A stretch of 64,000 nt of DNA from positions 1 to 64,000 of the forward strand of contig NZ_LMDM01000017.1 of the NCBI RefSeq assembly GCF_001425825.1. Reading direction: 5' to 3'. The notes below the pieces were generated by a model. That model ran no database searches and was not told the origin of the DNA. It was given only the letters and a program-made list of their open reading frames with translations. This DNA is from Rhizobacter sp. Root1238. Its GTDB lineage: Bacteria > Pseudomonadota > Gammaproteobacteria > Burkholderiales > Burkholderiaceae_C. This document shows, piece by piece, positions 34,527 to 43,334 of this stretch. Every line of letters begins with the position of its first letter. Positions within the stretch are counted from its first letter, which is position 1. The position numbers were made by a program, and so were the translations under genes.

Positions 34527-35465
34527 ATGCGCCGCCTTTGCGCCTTCGCCGCGGCCCTGGTGCTGCCGTTGTGCAACAGCCTGTGCCTGGCGCAGGACGA
34601 TGCGCGGGCCCGCATCGTCGCGGCGGGCGACTACCGCTACACGATCCGCCACGGCGAGCTCGACCGCCACTACCGCGTGCACGTGCCGAAGACCTTCGAT
34701 GCCGCGAAGCCGCAGGCGCTGATCGTCGCGCTGCACGGCGGCGGCGGCAGCATGGACCACCAGGCCGACGACGCGAACTACGGGCTGATCGGCCTGTCGG
34801 AACGCGAAGGCGTGGTGCTGGTGTTCCCGAACGGCTTCAGCCGGTTGCGCCGCGGCACGCTCGCGACCTGGAACGCCGGCACCTGCTGCGGCACCGCGCG
34901 CGACCGCGAGGTTGACGATGTCGGCTTCATCCGGCAGGTGGTCGCCAACCTGCAGCAGCAGATGGCGGTGGACCGCCACCGCATCTTCGCGACCGGCATG
35001 TCGAACGGCGCGATGATGGCCTACCGGCTCGCCTGCGAGGCAAGCGACGTGTTCAGCGCGATCGCCGCGGTGGCCGGCACCGACAACACGCGCCAGTGCG
35101 CGCCGGTGCGGCCGGTGCGGGTGCTGCACATCCACGCGCGCAACGACCCGATGGTGCCGTTCGACGGCGGCTACAGCAGCAACACGCGGCTGCGCGCGGC
35201 GACCGGCGAGTTCGCATCGGTGCCGGACACGGTGGCGCGCTGGGCGCGCCACGACGCCTGCACCGGCACGCCGCAGCAAGTGCTGGCGGTGCCGGGCGCC
35301 CGGTGCGAGGCCTGGCCGTCGTGCGGCGGCGGCGCGCAGCTGGAGCTGTGCGTCACCGAGACCGGCGGCCATTCGTGGCCGGGAGCCCGGAAGGCGCGGG
35401 GCGAGGCGCCGTCGCAGGCGGTGTCGGCCAACGCGCTGATGTGGGAGTTCTTCAACCGGCCCTGA
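34527..35465 (+). CDS. secreted esterase, PHB depolymerase / feruloyl esterase-like (CE1/LpqC type)
   Basis: 312 aa with a signal peptide (LCAFAAALVLPLCNSLCLA-QD) and ribosome site AAGGGGAAA. Alpha/beta-hydrolase with ALHGGGGSMDHQ, FPNGFSR, nucleophile elbow GMSNGAMMAY, late acid in HARNDPMVPFDGG and His in ETGGHSWPG. Cys-rich C-terminal part (GARCEAWPSC, LELC) suggests disulfides as in exported depolymerase-type esterases. Substrates may be polyesters or feruloyl esters; unresolved. It precedes a GH99-like secreted enzyme, consistent with extracellular polymer breakdown. Confidence 0.85.
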   Translation: MRRLCAFAAALVLPLCNSLCLAQDDARARIVAAGDYRYTIRHGELDRHYRVHVPKTFDAAKPQALIVALHGGGGSMDHQADDANYGLIGLSEREGVVLVFPNGFSRLRRGTLATWNAGTCCGTARDREVDDVGFIRQVVANLQQQMAVDRHRIFATGMSNGAMMAYRLACEASDVFSAIAAVAGTDNTRQCAPVRPVRVLHIHARNDPMVPFDGGYSSNTRLRAATGEFASVPDTVARWARHDACTGTPQQVLAVPGARCEAWPSCGGGAQLELCVTETGGHSWPGARKARGEAPSQAVSANALMWEFFNRP

Positions 35466-35497
35466 GCCGGTGACCGAAGTGTCAGAGACGTTTCGAC

Positions 35498-35511
35498 TGG
35501 AAACGATTCCA
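35498..35511. promoter_or_regulatory. candidate LacI-family operator
   Basis: TGGAAACGATTCCA matches the palindrome TGGAAACGTTTCCA at 13 of 14 positions, the form typical of operators of LacI/GalR-family repressors. It lies 34 bases before the ATG of the GH99-like gene. No LacI-family gene is in the window, so the regulator would be encoded elsewhere. Confidence 0.4.
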
Positions 35512-35544
35512 CTTTCCGGTCGTCGAGCGGCTACGCTGCCGCCC

Positions 35545-37212
35545 ATGAACATCCTCCAACGCTGGCGCGCGGTCGCCGCATCCGTCGTCCTGGCGGCTCC
35601 GTTGATGACGTCGGCGCAGGCGCAGACGGTCGATTCGTCGACGCTGGTCGGCAAGGTCCTGGTCGGCTACCAGGCGTGGTTCCGCTGCCCGGGCGACGGC
35701 AGCCCGGGCAACGGCTGGTCGCATTGGTCGAACGGCGCGCCGTCGGCCGGCACGCTGGCGATCGATGCCTACCCCGATCTGGGCGGGCTGCCCCAGGCCT
35801 CGCTGTGCGCGGTGCCCGGCATGACGGTGCAGGGCCAGCCGGCCCGGCTGTTCTCGTCGTACCCGAAGGAGACGGCCGACACGCACTTCCAGTGGATGCG
35901 CAGCTACGGCATCGATGGCGCGCTGCTGCAGCGTTTCGTCAGCGACATCCCGTGGGTGCGCAGCGAGAAGGACGTGGTGCTGCAGAACCTGCGCAACGCG
36001 GCCGAACGGTACGGCCGCACTTTCGCGATCGAGTACGACCTCAGCATGGACTACACCAGCGTCAGCGATGACACGCTGATGGCGAAGCTGCAGGAGGACT
36101 GGCAGCACCTGGCGAACGAGCTGAAGCTGACCGCCAGCCCGGCGTACCTGAAGCAGGGCGGCAAGCCGATCGTCTCGCTGTGGGGACTGGGCTTCGGCGA
36201 TGCCAACCATGTGAACCGGCCGGCGCTCGGGCAGCGCATCGTCGATTGGTTCAAGACGCAGGCGCAGGTCACGGTGATGGGCGGCGTGCCGGGCGGCTGG
36301 AAGGTGGGTGGGCGCTCGAGCTCGGCCGATCCGGGCTGGGCCGCGGTGTATGCGTCGCTCGACGTCGTGCAGCCGTGGGCCGTCGGCTCGTTCGGCGATG
36401 CGGCCGGTGCCGACAACTGGAAGGCGCTGGTGCTGCAGCCGGACCTGGCGCAGACGCGTGCGAACAAGCAGCTGTACCTGCCGGTGATCTTCCCCGGCTT
36501 CTCGTGGCACAACCTGATGAAGACCGCGCCGCAGAACCAGATCCCGCGCGACGGCGGCCGCTTCCTGTGGCGCCAGGCCTTCAATGCGCGCGATGCCGGC
36601 GCGGTGGCCGTCAAGATCGCGATGTTCGACGAGGTCAACGAATCGACGGCGATCTTCAAGGTGGCGAGCAAGCGCGCCGCGGCGCCGGACCAGGGCTACT
36701 GGCTGACGCTGGACGCCGACGGCCGCGACCTGCCGAGCGACTGGTACCTGCGGCTCGCCTACGAAGTGGCGCGCGTCTACAGCGGCCAGGTGGCGAACAC
36801 CGCGACGATGCCGGCCAAGCCCGGTCCGGGGTCGGCGACCGAGCCGCCTGCGCCACCTCCGCCGCCGGTCTCGGGCTGCGGCGTGCTGCCTGCCAACACG
36901 CTGCTGCCGGTCAACCGGCCGCTGAACTCCTGCGACGGCCGCTTCCAGCTGTGGATGCAGTCCGACGGCAACCTGGTGCTGTACCAGGGCAACCAGCCGC
37001 TGTGGTCCAGCAGCACCGCCGGCAAGGTGGTCGGCAAGATCGCGATGCAGGGCGACGGCAACCTGGTGATCTACGACCCGGCCAACCGGCCGTTCTGGGC
37101 CAGCAACACCTCCGGCCACCCGGGGGCGCACCTGACGCTGCAGAACGACGGCAACCTGGTGGTCTACCTGGGCAGCCAGGCGCTGTGGGCGTCGGGCAGC
37201 TGTTGTCGTTGA
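35545..37212 (+). CDS. secreted GH99/GH71-like glycoside hydrolase with C-terminal bulb-type lectin domain
   Basis: 555 aa. Signal peptide ending TSAQA-QT. The catalytic-like domain (residues about 30-420) has VLVGYQAWF, HFQWMRSYGIDGALLQRFV, TFAIEYDLS, FSWHNLM and FDEVNESTAIF, as in GH99/GH71-like (endo-mannanase-type) TIM barrels. A Pro-rich linker (PPAPPPPPVSG) leads to a B-lectin domain with three mannose-binding repeats QxDGNLVxY (MQSDGNLVLY, MQGDGNLVIY, LQNDGNLVVY). It should be secreted and bind alpha-mannose-type glycans. The start at 35545 was chosen because the signal peptide follows at once. Confidence 0.82.
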   Translation: MNILQRWRAVAASVVLAAPLMTSAQAQTVDSSTLVGKVLVGYQAWFRCPGDGSPGNGWSHWSNGAPSAGTLAIDAYPDLGGLPQASLCAVPGMTVQGQPARLFSSYPKETADTHFQWMRSYGIDGALLQRFVSDIPWVRSEKDVVLQNLRNAAERYGRTFAIEYDLSMDYTSVSDDTLMAKLQEDWQHLANELKLTASPAYLKQGGKPIVSLWGLGFGDANHVNRPALGQRIVDWFKTQAQVTVMGGVPGGWKVGGRSSSADPGWAAVYASLDVVQPWAVGSFGDAAGADNWKALVLQPDLAQTRANKQLYLPVIFPGFSWHNLMKTAPQNQIPRDGGRFLWRQAFNARDAGAVAVKIAMFDEVNESTAIFKVASKRAAAPDQGYWLTLDADGRDLPSDWYLRLAYEVARVYSGQVANTATMPAKPGPGSATEPPAPPPPPVSGCGVLPANTLLPVNRPLNSCDGRFQLWMQSDGNLVLYQGNQPLWSSSTAGKVVGKIAMQGDGNLVIYDPANRPFWASNTSGHPGAHLTLQNDGNLVVYLGSQALWASGSCCR

Positions 37213-37301
37213 GCAGCGTTCGGGGCCGCCAGGGAGAAGGCCCGTCGGGCATACCGATTGCCCGCCGCTCTCGCGTCGCGTGACGCTACAGGGAGCCCAC
37301 C

Positions 37302-38696
37302 ATGTCCACACTCGAACGGCTGGTCGCCACCGCCGGATTGTTTGCCCTCGCCTTGCAAGCCGGCGCCGCCGACCCGCTGCCGCCGGATACCACCTACCGG
37401 CCCTTGCCGACCCAGCCGCTGTCTGCCGTCAAGGCGGCCGATGAGGCGGCCAAGCCAGCGGTGATGCAGCGCCAGTCGGCCCTGCTGAACCAGCGCTACG
37501 ACCTCGCGAACCGGCCGATGCCGGGCGTGATGATGTCGGGCGGCCGGCGCGCGGTGCAGGACGGCGTGCGGGTGCGCCTGCCGGCCGGCCAGTCGTGGGA
37601 GTCGCTGGCGCGCATGACCCCGGCCGACATCCGCGAGCGCAACCTGCTGCCCGCCGGCTTCCGGCCGCTGCCGCACGTCAAGCAGTCCAGCGGCGGCCAG
37701 GTGTTTCCCGACCACCAGATCAACGAGATCGCGCGGCAGGAGCAGCGCGACCTGCGGCGCTTCGATGTGGATTTCGACCTGCCGGACCACCTGACGCCGG
37801 AATTCCCGTCGCCGATCTACCTGACCACGCGCCCGGAGCTCGGCGACGTGTCGCGCGGCCAGGTGCTGACGCTGGCGAACTACTACGATGCGCTCGTCGG
37901 CATCGTCACGCCGGTGCAGATGGAAGGCATGCGCCTGCTGCTGACGCCGTTCCCGCAGGAGGAGTTCAACCAGACCGAAGATCGCAAGGTGGCGGCGCCG
38001 AGCCGCGGGGTGACCTGCCTCGACTGCCACGTCAACTTCAACACCAACGCGGCCTTTCACCTGACACCCGACCTGCGGCCGCAGGCCTCGCGCTTCCGGC
38101 TCGACACCACCAGCCTGCGCGGGCTGTTCAACCAGCAGATCCACGGCTCCAAGCGCTCGTTGCGCTCCGTCGAGGATTTCACCGAATTCGAGCAGCGCAC
38201 CGCCTACTTCAACGGCGACCACGTGAGCGCCGCGCGCAAGGGCGTCAACCTGCCCGACCGTGCGAGCCAGGTCGCGATGATGGCGCAGATGCAGAACATC
38301 ATCGACTTCCCGCCGGCCCCGAAGCTCGACGCGGCCGGGCGGCTCGACCCGGCGCGCGCGACGCCGCAGGAACTGGCCGGCGAGAAGCTGTTCACCGGCA
38401 AGGCGCGCTGTGCCGAATGCCATGTGCCGGCGACGGCGTTCATGGACCAGCAGATGCACGACCTGAAGCTGGAGCGCTTCTACCGCACCGGCGTCGCCAG
38501 CAACGACCTGGTGCCGGTGCCGGACGGGCCGATCAAGACCTTCACGCTGCGCGGCATCAAGGATTCGCCGCCCTACCTGCACGACGGCCGGCTGCTGACG
38601 CTGGACGACACCGTCGAGTTCTTCAACCTGGTGCTCGGCCTGCGGTTGAGCGCGCAGGAGAAGGAGGCCCTGACGGCCTACATGCTGGCGCTGTAG
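37302..38696 (+). CDS. exported dihaem cytochrome c (cytochrome c peroxidase/MauG-like)
   Basis: 464 aa with a signal peptide (MSTLERLVATAGLFALALQAGA). Two CXXCH haem-binding motifs are seen: CLDCH in the middle and CAECH in the C-terminal third. A distal FTLRGIKDSPPYLHDGRLLTLDDTVEFFNLVLGL resembles the C-terminal haem domain of bacterial dihaem cytochrome c peroxidase/MauG proteins. The N-terminal ~230 residues before the first haem are longer than in standard peroxidases. Acts in the periplasm; the electron partner is unknown. Confidence 0.82.
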   Translation: MSTLERLVATAGLFALALQAGAADPLPPDTTYRPLPTQPLSAVKAADEAAKPAVMQRQSALLNQRYDLANRPMPGVMMSGGRRAVQDGVRVRLPAGQSWESLARMTPADIRERNLLPAGFRPLPHVKQSSGGQVFPDHQINEIARQEQRDLRRFDVDFDLPDHLTPEFPSPIYLTTRPELGDVSRGQVLTLANYYDALVGIVTPVQMEGMRLLLTPFPQEEFNQTEDRKVAAPSRGVTCLDCHVNFNTNAAFHLTPDLRPQASRFRLDTTSLRGLFNQQIHGSKRSLRSVEDFTEFEQRTAYFNGDHVSAARKGVNLPDRASQVAMMAQMQNIIDFPPAPKLDAAGRLDPARATPQELAGEKLFTGKARCAECHVPATAFMDQQMHDLKLERFYRTGVASNDLVPVPDGPIKTFTLRGIKDSPPYLHDGRLLTLDDTVEFFNLVLGLRLSAQEKEALTAYMLAL

Positions 38697-38711
38697 CCGG
38701 CCGACCCGCGC

Positions 38712-39950
38712 TCAGTTGCGCTGCACGCCGGCCAGGATGTCGAGGTCCTTGAACTTCCAGTCGTCCGGCGATTCGCAGCGCAGCACCTTGTCCTGGCACC
38801 AGGCGCTGCCCAGGTCCATCTCCAGCGGCTCGATGCGCATGTTGGACTTGGTGCTGAAGAAGGCCTTGACCTTCGGCTGCAGCAGGTTCTGCGCGTTCTG
38901 CGCCGTCACCACCGCGAGCTTGCCGGACTGCAGGCGCAGCAGCGAGCCGACCGGGTAGATGCCCACCGTCTTGACGAAGGCCTGGAACACGCGCGGCTCG
39001 AAGTGGCCCTTCCACTGGGCCATGCGGCGCAGCGCCTCGCCCGGATCCCAGCCGCTCTTGTACGGCCGCACCGAGGTGACCGCGTCGTACACGTCGCAGA
39101 CCGCGCCCATCTTCGCGAACAGGCTGATCTGGTCGCCGGCGAGCTTGTGCGGGTAGCCGCTGCCGTCGACCTTCTCGTGGTGGTGCAGGCACACGTCGAG
39201 CACCACCGCGCCGGCGCTGCCGCCTTCGAGCAGCAGCTCGTGGCCGCGCTCGGGGTGGCTCTTCATGATGTCGAACTCGGCGTCGGTGAGCTTGCCCGGC
39301 TTGTTCAGCACCTCCAGCGGCATCACCGCCTTGCCCAGGTCGTGCAGCATGCCGGCGAGGCCGGCCTTCTTCAGCTGGTCGCCCTGCAGGCCGAGCTGGC
39401 GGCCGAGCGAGACCATCAGCGCGCAGACGGCCACCGAGTGCATGTAGGTGTATTCGTCGGCGCGCTTGAGCCGCGCGACGCTGATCAGCGCGCCGGGGTT
39501 GCGCAGCACCGATTCGGAGATCTCCTCGACGAGCTCCTCGCACTGGCCGGCGTCGACCGCCTTGCCCAGCCGGGCCTCGCCGAACATCGACGCGATCTTG
39601 GGGACCGAGCGGCGGTACAGCGCGGCGGCCTTGGCCATCGCGGCGTCGCCGCTGTTGAGTGCGTCGAACTCCATCGGCATCGACGCGACGAATTCCAGTT
39701 CGCGCTCGACCTCGTCGGCAAGGGCTTCCTGGGTGATGGCCTGCACCGTCGCGGCCGGGCCTTCGACGTCCAGGCCCTTTGCGGTGTCGATCCACAGTTC
39801 CGCCACGCCGCCGGCCCTGATGCGTTCGAAGTCGGTGTCGCTCTTCAGCGTGAACTTGGAACGCCAGAACGGGTGATCCATCCACGAGCCGCAGAACTCG
39901 TGGACGTGCATGCCCATGCGCAGCTGGCTGACGGAAATCTTCTTGATCAC
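38712..39950 (-). CDS. HD-GYP domain phosphodiesterase (DUF3391 N-terminal)
   Basis: 412 aa. An N-terminal DUF3391 domain begins IKKISVSQLRMGMHVHEF. The HD-GYP domain follows, with LHDLGKAVMPLEVLNKPGKLT and the signature HHEKVDGSGYP, and DVYDAVTSVRPYK. The HD-GYP family hydrolyses cyclic di-GMP, so it probably lowers c-di-GMP and affects motility or biofilm. Monocistronic; convergent with the cytochrome gene. Confidence 0.9.
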   Translation of the reverse strand: MIKKISVSQLRMGMHVHEFCGSWMDHPFWRSKFTLKSDTDFERIRAGGVAELWIDTAKGLDVEGPAATVQAITQEALADEVERELEFVASMPMEFDALNSGDAAMAKAAALYRRSVPKIASMFGEARLGKAVDAGQCEELVEEISESVLRNPGALISVARLKRADEYTYMHSVAVCALMVSLGRQLGLQGDQLKKAGLAGMLHDLGKAVMPLEVLNKPGKLTDAEFDIMKSHPERGHELLLEGGSAGAVVLDVCLHHHEKVDGSGYPHKLAGDQISLFAKMGAVCDVYDAVTSVRPYKSGWDPGEALRRMAQWKGHFEPRVFQAFVKTVGIYPVGSLLRLQSGKLAVVTAQNAQNLLQPKVKAFFSTKSNMRIEPLEMDLGSAWCQDKVLRCESPDDWKFKDLDILAGVQRN

Positions 39951-40218
39951 GCTCGGTCTTTCGTCGTGGGAGAGCCGACGGTTTGAAATGGGGGCGGAAT
40001 GTCGCGCAGGCGCAGGCCGCCGAGCAGGTTACCCGGTGCTTATCGGCCGGGCGCCCCGGGGCCTTGAGCGCGAGGGGGCAGATGCGTTGGAAATTGCCGA
40101 ACCGACTAAGGGGTATGCCTACCAGCAGGTACAAGATGGTGCAGCGGGATTCGGCCTATCTCGCTCGGCGCAAGATTGGTGCCATGCGACGCAGAAGTGG
40201 GGCGTTGGGATGCTCTCG

Positions 40219-40776
40219 TCAGCGATGCGCCATGTTTCGTCCCATGTTCTCGATGAACCTGACACCAAGCGTCTTGGCCACGTCGCGGTATTCCCCGGGC
40301 ATCTGCGATTCGAGAACGAGCACGGCGTCGATGGACATGAGGCCGGTGACCCCGTCGGCCTTGGCCTGTGCTTTCAGCACTTCGCGGTACTTCACGATCT
40401 GGTAGATGCCGCGTTCGTAGTCGCAGGGCAATCCATCGGAGACCGACGATTTCACTTCCACGCCAAGCCAGTGTGAAGATGAAGCAAAAAAAACGTCGAC
40501 GGCATCGCCAGACCGCAAAGTTCGCTCCTCTTCGGCGTGACTACCCGATTCCGCCCCGACAAGTTCGGGGTGTTCGAACACGAATCGCTTAAGGGCCTTG
40601 TGTTGGGGTGATTCGCCGCCAGCGAGGCGAATCGGTTGGCTATCGGCATTCGGTTCGACGATCGGCGTGTCTGCCAGCCCAAGTTGATGGAGCACGCGCT
40701 CCCAGCGGGAGCCGAACCGCAGAATGCGCCCGTACTCTTCAAGCAATTTGGCTTCGCGATCGCGCCGAGTCAACAC
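40219..40776 (-). CDS. C-terminal half of a PD-(D/E)XK-like nuclease gene split by a frameshift
   Basis: 185 aa if started at GTG 40776. The restriction-endonuclease-like core is visible: D94 in DAVDVFF, E107-V-K109 in GVEVKSS, and Q126/Y130 in IYQIVKYREVL, the Q-x3-Y pattern of many PD-(D/E)XK nucleases. The start overlaps the upstream frame at a 10-bp tandem duplication (40766-40785); deleting one copy would fuse both frames as GYEQLTRRDREAKLLEEYG. It may be expressed alone or only after slippage. The nuclease function is predicted, not proved. Confidence 0.6.
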   Translation of the reverse strand: MLTRRDREAKLLEEYGRILRFGSRWERVLHQLGLADTPIVEPNADSQPIRLAGGESPQHKALKRFVFEHPELVGAESGSHAEEERTLRSGDAVDVFFASSSHWLGVEVKSSVSDGLPCDYERGIYQIVKYREVLKAQAKADGVTGLMSIDAVLVLESQMPGEYRDVAKTLGVRFIENMGRNMAHR

Positions 40777-41161
40777 GAGTCAACTGCTCATAGCCTGTCC
40801 ACCTATGCCGAATGCCCTCTCCGGGGAGGCCTTTGTTGGGACCCTGGGCGTTCACGACGATTGTGGTGAGGTAGGGAATTTTCTCCGTCCAGAGTGGCTG
40901 GATCTGGTCCAACTTGGTTGTAACTCGGCCCAGCACATGACCGAGGCCGCGTGCCCAAGGATCGCCATTCTTGTTGTGGCGACCTATGCGAGCAGCCAGA
41001 TCGAGATACTTGAGAGGACGCAAAACGTCGTCGCCTTGCCGAAGTACATGAGTCACCAGCACGGGCAGCACTTTTCGCGCATCTTCCTCTGTTCGAGACA
41101 CATCGTCTGCTTCGAATAGGCCGGATTCATCGGTTATGTCCGGGAATGCAGGTGCCGACAT
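40739..41161 (-). CDS. N-terminal half of the frameshifted nuclease-like protein
   Basis: 140 aa, opening MSAPAFPDITDESGLFEADD and containing PLKYLDLAARIGRHNKNGDPWARGLGHVLGRV and PYLTTIVVNAQGPNKGLPGEGI, a conserved-looking domain of unknown function. It ends in a scrambled tail (VDSARSRSQIA) right at the 10-bp tandem duplication that shifts the frame relative to the nuclease half. The full protein would be about 310 aa. It lies 142 bases after the TIGR04141 gene on the same strand. Confidence 0.6.
   Translation of the reverse strand: MSAPAFPDITDESGLFEADDVSRTEEDARKVLPVLVTHVLRQGDDVLRPLKYLDLAARIGRHNKNGDPWARGLGHVLGRVTTKLDQIQPLWTEKIPYLTTIVVNAQGPNKGLPGEGIRHRWTGYEQLTRVDSARSRSQIA
40766..40785. repeat. 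10-bp tandem duplication at a gene-breaking frameshift
   Basis: CGAGTCAACA (40766-40775) is followed by CGAGTCAACT (40776-40785), 9 of 10 bases identical. The extra 10 bases shift the frame; removing either copy joins the two halves of the nuclease-like gene. Confidence 0.8.
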
Positions 41162-41303
41162 GGTGCGCCTTCGTATCGAGAGGATGGGACGACTTCAACA
41201 CCGATTTCAACGCTGCCGCGTCCGGCGGCGCAATGAGGGTTACTGCCGGCTGCCGACAGAGACACCGGTCTTGCCTCGGCGTGTCGGGCGACGATACGTC
41301 GCC

Positions 41304-42950
41304 TCAGGTCTTCTGACTTGGTGCCTGTTTCGGCCGGCACTTCTTCTTGATGAGTAGATCTGGAGCAACTTCGATGGCAGTGATCTGCACTTGGTAGTCC
41401 AACGCCTGTAAAGTCTTCATCGCGTTGCGGAGCGTCACCTTTGAGAAGAATGGCAACTCGCGAGGAAGCTGCTTGGTCGTGGCGATGGCGTAGGTGACGG
41501 TGTACGCACTTGCTTTTGGCTTGACCGTGGGGTCTGCGAGTCGCGCGGCCGGAGGCAATTTCTGATTGAGTCGCACTCGAAAGTCTTCATCACCTACGAA
41601 GGCTTCGGCGGCGACAAGTCCTTGCGAAAAGAGGTGGCTCAGCGTGCTTGAGCTTCGGTAGTACTTGACGTGGATGAGGTCGGAGGAATTTCGGATCAGA
41701 TCGCAGAACTCGACCTTGTCATACCGGCCACCTAACTTGGTGTTCTTCTTGTCCATCAGCGAATAGGTCTTGTCGCTTTGAGCAAGTTTCTTGTTGTAGT
41801 CATCTTCCCGATCGCAGTCGTAGGCGGGGAGGGCGAAAGGGCATGAAGCGATTCGTGAGATGTAGTCGTCCACCTTTTTGACGAAATCGGGCTCGACTTG
41901 GAACCAGAGGCCGTTACGCAGCATGTAGCGCTCCGCATCCAGATGCAGCTCCGCATACAGGCATCTATAGGCGTTCCAATTTTTGACGGATTGATAGTCG
42001 GAGTCGTTGACGTGAACGCTGGTGGCACGGAGGGTATCCACCGACAGTGGACGATCCTGCTTGGTCAGGTACTCCATCAGAGCGCCCAGCGATAAGACTG
42101 GCAGCACGGGCGTGTTGGGCCTGCGGTCGAACGAGTACCCGATCTGCTTCTCCCAGTCGACGACCTCCGGCTCGCCGAGCCAAAGAACGCACTGGGTTGG
42201 GTCTTTCAGATCTTCATCCAGATACAGGTCGAGTACTTGCGCGATCTCGGGGTCCTTTACGCGACGGATGTTGTCGACCCATTCGAATTGAAGTGGAAGG
42301 GGGCCATCGAATCGCGAAATCGCCTCATCGAGAACCGTGAAGAGGCTGTCAAGGGTAATCTCCACTGCAACAGTAAGAGAGTCTCGGCCGCTGACGTGGC
42401 TCCCGAACACCGAGACGTTGGAGATGCCGGTTAATGCGTAGAGCATCTCCATCTCCGAATCCATTTGGAGATCAAAGATGTCGACTTCCTTGGTGCTCTG
42501 GGTCCGCGAGTTGAGGGGGTTGTCCTCGTAGTTGGCCTTGTCGACACTGCGAAGTTTGTTCGGATCTACGGACGAAAGCGTCACACGCAATCCAAAGTCG
42601 CGCTCGATGGCAACTTCCTTGATCAAATGGAAGCCAGTTCCGAAGGTAAGGGCAAAAGTCCTTGATCCCCTTCGAACGAGCAACGCCGCTCCAACGGATC
42701 TTGTGGCGGGGAACAGGCCGGCTGGGACCTCCGGTCGTTGTGTGAAGAGATCGGTCCAGGGTGGAGGCGGTTTTGGACGCTCCTTCTTCACGTACAGCGT
42801 TGCTTCGATGCCCTCTGCCGAAAGAGGTATCGCATCACTGGCATCCTCAAGTTTGATGAGATCCCCTGCTGCCGGCTGCCCATCCTTCGCTAAATAGATT
42901 GCGAGCTTCTCCTTGCGCGGCCTCGCTTCGCTCGCCTTCTTCGCGGCCAT
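41304..42950 (-). CDS. TIGR04141/DUF6119 family sporadically distributed protein
   Basis: 548 aa. It has the landmark string VTLSSVDPNKLRSVDKANYEDN followed by PLNSRTQSTKEVDIFDLQMD and TGISNVSVFGSHVSGRDSLT, which I recognise as the TIGR04141 family of scattered distribution, often in variable or defence-linked loci. The N-terminus is Lys/Arg/Pro rich. No catalytic motif is evident; the C-terminal half contains VKYYRSSSTLSHLFSQGLVAAE. It precedes the split nuclease gene and an M48/YgjP remnant, fitting a defence or phage-resistance island. Function undetermined. Confidence 0.82.
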   Translation of the reverse strand: MAAKKASEARPRKEKLAIYLAKDGQPAAGDLIKLEDASDAIPLSAEGIEATLYVKKERPKPPPPWTDLFTQRPEVPAGLFPATRSVGAALLVRRGSRTFALTFGTGFHLIKEVAIERDFGLRVTLSSVDPNKLRSVDKANYEDNPLNSRTQSTKEVDIFDLQMDSEMEMLYALTGISNVSVFGSHVSGRDSLTVAVEITLDSLFTVLDEAISRFDGPLPLQFEWVDNIRRVKDPEIAQVLDLYLDEDLKDPTQCVLWLGEPEVVDWEKQIGYSFDRRPNTPVLPVLSLGALMEYLTKQDRPLSVDTLRATSVHVNDSDYQSVKNWNAYRCLYAELHLDAERYMLRNGLWFQVEPDFVKKVDDYISRIASCPFALPAYDCDREDDYNKKLAQSDKTYSLMDKKNTKLGGRYDKVEFCDLIRNSSDLIHVKYYRSSSTLSHLFSQGLVAAEAFVGDEDFRVRLNQKLPPAARLADPTVKPKASAYTVTYAIATTKQLPRELPFFSKVTLRNAMKTLQALDYQVQITAIEVAPDLLIKKKCRPKQAPSQKT

Positions 42951-43052
42951 TTATGTTGCTCCACTGAGTCCTTGGGATTTATAGGCCGCAAGGTGACTTT
43001 TGAGAAGAGCAGTGACCCCAGATACCAGGGCAGAAGCGCGTAATTCGGACGA

Positions 43053-43334
43053 TCAGCGATTCAGCAATTGCTCAGCCATTTCATCCAATCGCACCTTTCG
43101 TTCCTGCCAATCGGGCATCCAGTGTGACGAGCATCCGATAGAACCGCGGGCTGTGGTTCAACTCCTTCAGATGGCAAAGCTCGTGCGTGATCACGTAGTT
43201 GATGCAGGGCGTCGGGGCCTTTTCCAGAAGCGGGTTCAGCACGACTTCGCCCTTCGGTGAACAGCTGCCCCGCTGGGTGCGCATCGTCAGCAGTCGCAGG
43301 TCGGGTGGCCGACGCGTGACGCGCCGCCTGGCAC
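43053..43334 (-). pseudogene. remnant of an M48/YgjP-like (DUF45) metallopeptidase
   Basis: The minus-strand frame reads RTQRGSCSPKGEVVLN, then YVITHELCHLKELNHSPRFYRML: the HExxH-like HELCH zinc site and downstream NHSPRFY are those of the YgjP/DUF45 family, usually about 230 residues. Only about 95 residues remain. After RML the frame is shifted: the expected ending MPDWQERKVRLDEMAEQLL is found in another frame up to a stop at 43053-43055. The N-terminal two thirds are missing, and the conserved Trp of RTQWGS is Arg. The family is often located beside type I restriction genes. Confidence 0.75.
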
